Shown in pieces: positions 59,905 to 64,000 of a stretch of 64,000 nt of DNA (positions are counted from its first letter, which is position 1; every line of letters starts with the position of its first letter). The notes under the pieces are model-generated. The model was not told where the DNA came from, did not search any database, and was given only the letters and a program-made list of their open reading frames with translations. The DNA is taken from the NCBI GenBank assembly GCA_014529385.2, contig CM043953.1, forward strand, positions 89,210,342 to 89,274,341, in the 5' to 3' direction. Made by a program: the position numbers and the translations under genes. The DNA comes from Adiantum capillus-veneris (lineage: Eukaryota > Streptophyta > Polypodiopsida > Polypodiales > Pteridaceae).

Positions 59905-60725
59905 CTAACCATTGTGTAATGAAGATTTTAGTCCAAGTTGTTTTGAAGGTCTACCACTTGTCCCCCAAGCTAGCTCTATTGAATAGTCCTATCTCTAGTT
60001 TAATCACGTGGATGGTTTGTGGTAGAGGTCCACCACTTTTCCAACCTACTATCCATTGTGTTATTGAGGTTTTAGTCCAAGGTGGTTTGAAGGTCCACCA
60101 CATGTCTAAGCTAGATCTATTGAAAAAAGCTATCTCTATTGTTTGAAGGTCAATGTGTGAATGGAGTAGAGCTACTATGTTCACTACCATTGATGGTTTG
60201 GGACAGAGGTCCACTACTTGTCCAACCTACTAACCATTGCGTTATGGAGGTTTTGGCCCAAGGTGGTTTGAAAGTCCACCACTTGTCCAAGCTAGCTCTA
60301 TTGAATAGTCCTATCTCTACTTTGATAGCATGGATGGTTTGAGATAGAGATCTAACACTTGTCCAACCTACTATCCATTGTGTTATTGAGGTTTTAGCCC
60401 AAGGTCCACCACCTGTCCAAGATGGCTCTATTGAAAGAAGTTGTCTCTATTGTTTGAAGGTCAATGTGTGAATGGAGTGTAGCTACTATGTTTACTAGCA
60501 TGGATGGTTTCGGCAGAAGACGATCACTTGTCCAACCTACTAGCCATTGTGTTATGCAGGTTTTAGCCCTATGTGGTTTGAAGGTCAACCACTAGTCCAA
60601 GATCCCTCCATTGAATAGTCCTATCTCTACTCTGATAGCGTGGATGGTTTTGGCTAGAGGTCCAACACTTGTCCAACCTACTATCCATTGTGTTATGGAG
60701 GTTTTAGCCCAAGGTGGTGGAGAGG
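59905..60725. repeat. tandem repeat with higher-order structure
   Basis: CCATTGTGTTATGGAGG-like sites are at 59909, 60053, 60234, 60375, 60544 and 60685, so the spacing alternates 144, 181, 141, 169 and 141. The long units carry an extra TTTGAAGGTCAATGTGTGAATGGAG segment. The array is therefore built from a ~320 bp two-part unit repeated two and a half times. Confidence 0.85.
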
Positions 60726-61150
60726 GGGAATGGGGGAACACACTCGGCACAAAAACAAGGGCCTCTCTATAGCTCAAGGTATCCACATCACCCCTATCCT
60801 CTCGAAAAACACCTTCAAAAACACACTTCACACTAGCACACCACTGCCTGCTCAATTTCCACTGCTCACCCACTCCACAAATCCACCACACAGAGTACAC
60901 CTACTGTGACGATCTATCTCCACCCTTGCACACACACACAGCCACTCAATCTCACTCTCTCACACAAAACACCGTTGGTCTGGGGGGGTACACACATCTG
61001 CATAGCCGGCACCGAGGGACATTAGAAAATTTCGGAGGTCATTTGGAGGGCCATATGAAGAGAGAGAAAAATAGAGCGCGCCCAATGAGCACGAAGGCTA
61101 CGTTACGTAGGAAAGTATGTGGAGAGACTCAAAAAATAGGAAAATAGCAT
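60726..61150. other. no recognisable feature
   Basis: Includes CA-rich stretches (60937-60950) and a short poly-G run (about 60980). No gene is seen. Confidence 0.45.
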
Positions 61151-61189
61151 AAAACTTTCACGAATCTAGGATTAAGGCATTGTAATTTC

Positions 61190-62378
61190 CTTCCTTTTAC
61201 CGAACATTTGTAAAGGAAGTTCTTGTTCAGCATGTGTTTACCCATCCAGACGTGATAGAAAACGGTGGAAATGTATCAGATATACATCAACCACGTTGCA
61301 ATTGTAAGTACTCTTGACATCTGAACTTCATTTGATCTGTAAGTACTCTTGACATTTGAACTTACTGATACTCTCATTATAACTTTTCTTATATATTTTG
61401 CAATGTTTCTCCCTCTTCTTATGAGCAATGTCTCCATTCTTCACAGCTCAATTACATTAGATTTGTCATTTTTACTTATTGATACTCTTAGTTTAACTCT
61501 TCTTATATATATTGCAGATGTTTATCCCTCTTCTTATGAGCAATGGGAGCCTGTGGAGTGCATAATAGGCCTCTTCCTTGTTGTTCATGCCCACATTGGT
61601 TCTCTACAGTATTCAGGGAGGAGCAGCAAAAGCCTGGCTGATGAAGGAATATTTTTTTATGACCACTTCTACCAACTCAGCTCAGGGAATAAGAATGGCA
61701 TGTTGGTGAAAGTGCCTCTACCAACCGATTGGAACACTGTGGACTGGCCAGTTCCCGAGGAAACAATGGTGGAGGCAATGCGAAGTAAGCTCTACAAGGA
61801 TATACAGAGGTCTCTACGTAGCTCTATTCCCACCAAACTGGTTAGAATTGCAAACTTTTGTCCTGCTGCACTCTAATAGAGTTGTTTCATAGCTACAACA
61901 TCTGTGTTACGAAAACTATGTTCATGTGCAAGTCATTTCAGTAGTCATCCTGTGACAAACTTCTTGAAAGAGGATGGTATGTAAAGGAAGAGATTGGCTT
62001 ACGGTGCGAGGTCGCGCTTGATACTCTAGTTGTCAAGTACATGATTGCAAGCCAATCACTGTTACTCTCGTTTTGGTATATGCGATCACAAATCTCAATG
62101 GTAAGTACATTCCTATGGACCAGGTTTCTGCAGGTTTGGAAGATAATCCTGCTGTAGATGTGGAAGTGATTGATAAAAAGCATGGCCTACTGTTGGTGGT
62201 TACAATAAGGGAGCTATGCAGTCTTCAGCAGTTGCGGCATGACATAATTGAAGAGTCAAAGGACAGGGACCGATCAGATTTTTTCTTTTTCCTAGCTGGC
62301 CGTAAGGTGATGCGGCGAAGGGAAAAAGATATTTTGTGCAAAGAGTTGGATGGTCGGGTTGAAGTAGTGTCAATGTAA
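61190..62378 (+). CDS. unknown multi-exon protein gene (probable exons)
   Basis: I propose exon pieces rather than a firm model. First: to 61303, VKEVLVQHVFTHPDVIENGG, ending at GTAAGT. Second: from 61518 after TATTGCAG, reading VYPSSYEQWEPVECIIGLFL, DEGIFFYDHFYQLSS, VPLPTDWNTVDWPVPEET, with a donor near 61811 or 61841. Third: from about 62030 to the stop at 62378, VTLVLVYAITNLNGKYIP, VVTIRELCSLQQLR, DFFFFLAGRKVMRRREKD. I do not recognise the family; the last exon has the length and sheet-helix feel of a ubiquitin-like fold, which is only an impression. It converges on the phosphatase gene, leaving 210 bases that contain the CT repeat. Absence of stops in exons 2 and 3 suggests it may be functional. 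Confidence 0.5.
61304..61545 (+). repeat. duplicated splice-site region of the unknown gene
   Basis: GTAAGTACTCTTGACAT occurs at 61304 and 61339 (35-base duplication of the donor). GATACTCT...CTTCTTATGAGCAATG occurs at 61361-61430 and 61475-61545 (about 114-base period), duplicating the acceptor and first exon codons. In the left copy the acceptor reads TTTTGCAATG, without AG. Confidence 0.75.
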
Positions 62379-62497
62379 CAGATATTCTTGTGAACCCAAG
62401 TGTATACAAATGACTTTCAATACATGAAGTTTTTTGAGCTCATTTGTCAATTGTGCCCTATGAATAAGTGTGCTTGAAATACATTTCTTTACCATGT

Positions 62498-62501
<4 letters not shown>

Positions 62502-62555
<54 letters not shown>
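62502..62555. repeat. (CT)n microsatellite
   Basis: About 27 CT units between the two convergent genes. Confidence 0.95.
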
Positions 62556-62558
<3 letters not shown>

Positions 62559-62588
62559 GTTAGACAAGACAAAGACATGATAGAAGAG

Positions 62589-64000
62589 TCATCTTAATTC
62601 GTTAGAAAGTACAAACTCGTCCGTGAACAATGGACTGAGATACAATTTCTGTAAGTATGGAATCAGAATGTCTTCAAGGTAAAAATCAAAGGAATGCCCC
62701 TCGAAAGAAGGTGGTGAGATAGTTGTTCCCGGTGGATTTAGTTCTCCCTTTTCAGGAGTATCATCAATTAGTAGTGTATTAGTTGCATCAAAGGGTACAC
62801 CAATTTGGCTAAACGGTTTGTACAAAAGAGGTAAGTGTGGTTTTTTAGGGTGGTAGTAGCCCTCGACGGTAACGCATTTTCTTTTATCATACAAAAAGGA
62901 AAAATCTGACGTGTGAGGGCCGCATACACTGCAAACTATTGTAACTAGTGGCGACACGTTTTGCCTTTGCATTGAAGACCATATGGCAAAGCGCGGAAGA
63001 AGAAACTGAATACATTCCTTGGTTCCTGGACGAACCACGACTCGACAAGTTCCCATCCGAAACGTTTGCAAATCCTCAAAGGGTTCTGTGTCACCGAGAG
63101 GCATGCGCATCAGCAGCAATCCATTGAGGTCCAAGCTAATCAACCTCTGTAAAAGTTGACAAGTACATATAAGTAGTTAGAAGCTGAACATATTTTTCCA
63201 TACTTGAATAGACACTACCGGAACAACCGTATCTACAGGTAGCAAGGGTCCATATTGGGTCTCTGTAGTGTTGATGTCGTTGTTTCTCTCCTCTGCTTTA
63301 GCTTCATCATTCACATCTTCATAGTCATCATTCACATCTTCATCAGGGGTCTCCCCCATGGCTCTTTCTGCCTCATTCAAGGTTTCCTCCAAGGTCTTTT
63401 CCTGTGCCTCGGTTGACCGGCTTGCCTCATATATCCTTGCCTCATCCATATCAGATTGCTCATCCCTAGGCCTGCTTTCCTCATCCGTATCCTTTTGCTC
63501 ATCTATAGGCGTGCTTTCCTCATCTTGGGTTTCATCCATAGGCTCTTTTGGCTCCTCCACTGGCTGACTTGGCTCTTTCATTATCTCCTCTGGTTGTACA
63601 CTAGCACCTTCCATATGCTCATTTGACCTTTCCTCATCCTCGGCTCTTTCATCTTCTGCTGATATGACCCCCTCAGCCCATTGTGATTCCACTGTATCGG
63701 ATGCAGGGGTTTGTCGTGGTGGCACGTCATGTATTGTCATATCAATAGTGCGGTCATCCAAGCCGCTATCTTCAGGCTCTCTGGGGCTAGACATAGTAAG
63801 CAGGTGTTGTATTAAACTTACCCGGTATCTTTGCAAATAATCATATGTGTAGTTTTTTAAAGCACTCTGCAAAATTGAAAGACCACATGGTGAGAATTAT
63901 TCTATAAACTAAACCAAAACTGACTGAATGCATTGCCAAATGGTTACCTTAGTCATGAAAGGTTTTAATGCAAAGTAGATTTGCAGGAGATATTCTGCAT
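62589..64000 (-). CDS. FCP1-like HAD phosphatase gene (partial, runs off the window)
   Basis: Minus-strand exons: beyond 64000-63948 (LLQIYFALKPFMTK), 63866-63204 and 63146-62589, separated by GT-AG introns of 81 and 57 bases; joining keeps the frame. The middle exon is a low-complexity acidic region rich in Glu, Asp and Pro. The last exon holds the catalytic domain: LISLDLNGLLL, VVVRPGTKECIQFLLPRF, then IWSSM, and LLIDDTPEKGELNPPG (the DD metal ligands). FCP1/SCP-type enzymes dephosphorylate serine on proteins such as the RNA polymerase II tail. Here the usual DxDxT reads DLNGL: the nucleophile Asp is kept, but the second Asp is Asn. Plant relatives with this DLNG form exist to my knowledge. 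Substrate and location cannot be told. No stops interrupt the exons, so it may be functional. Confidence 0.8.
63147..63203 (-). other. 57-base intron of the FCP1-like gene
   Basis: On the minus strand it starts GTATGG and ends TTTTACAG. Splicing joins VVSIQ to RLISLDLNG in frame. Confidence 0.75.
63867..63947 (-). other. 81-base intron of the FCP1-like gene
   Basis: On the minus strand it starts GTAACC after ATGACTAAG and ends AATTTTGCAG; splicing joins PFMTK to SALKNYTYDYLQRY in frame. Confidence 0.7.

Noticed and set aside
62100-62140. A 33-base intron starting GTAAGTAC and ending CTGCAG
   Set aside because: It fits GT-AG but is too short for a plant intron, and the frame is open through it.

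Overview
The window reads as nuclear DNA of a land plant. Supporting signs are a plant-type mitochondrial calcium uniporter relic, a PPR relic, a plant FCP1-like phosphatase gene with short GT-AG introns, Ty3/Gypsy and Ty1/Copia elements primed by the initiator tRNA-Met type site TGGTATCAGAGC, and many long CT/GA, CA/GT and homopolymer tracts. A seed-free lineage such as a fern or lycophyte is my guess from the repeat style; the sequence does not prove it. There is no operon logic and almost no intact coding DNA. At most two genes look possibly functional, and they converge at the right-hand end.

Layout. 1-7.9 kb: an LTR-like fragment, a PPR fragment lying head-on against a broken MCU copy, microsatellites, and one copy of a dispersed repeat (repeat X). 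7.9-10.5 kb: Copia 5' LTR, primer site and a frameshifted gag. 10.6-37.0 kb: a nest of one non-coding retrotransposon family with 141-153 bp LTRs and about 5 kb internal regions without genes. Copy 1 (10615-15665) has TSD AAAGC. Copy 0 runs 15666-21034 and resumes at 31090-31483, because a 10 kb chromodomain Gypsy element (21035-31089) landed in it; that Gypsy carries a solo LTR (26586-28049, TSD TATTT) inside its reverse transcriptase. Copy 2 (31516-37019) has TSD TACTG. 37.2-45.4 kb: a second, degenerate Gypsy element with 123 bp LTRs. Its 3' coding end matches the 3' end of the non-coding family, so it represents the probable parent or helper lineage.

45.4-54.2 kb: microsatellites, a 300-codon acidic open frame of unknown nature, three SINE-like repeats (two direct, one inverted), a fold-back hairpin, and two tandem copies of repeat X. 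54.2-57.5 kb: a decayed gene of a cysteine-rich family with an NFAENY motif, interrupted by a probable 1.9 kb intron holding a tandem repeat and an 899 bp solo LTR (TSD TCCAC). 57.5-61.1 kb: AT-rich sequence and a higher-order tandem repeat. 61.2-64.0 kb: a plus-strand gene of unknown function facing a minus-strand FCP1-like HAD phosphatase gene that runs off the window.

The most interesting signal is in the gene-less retrotransposon family. Three diverged copies keep several hairpins, and in one of them both arms of the outer stem changed together. This suggests the internal region is maintained as structured RNA, for example for packaging or reverse transcription, rather than as protein-coding sequence.
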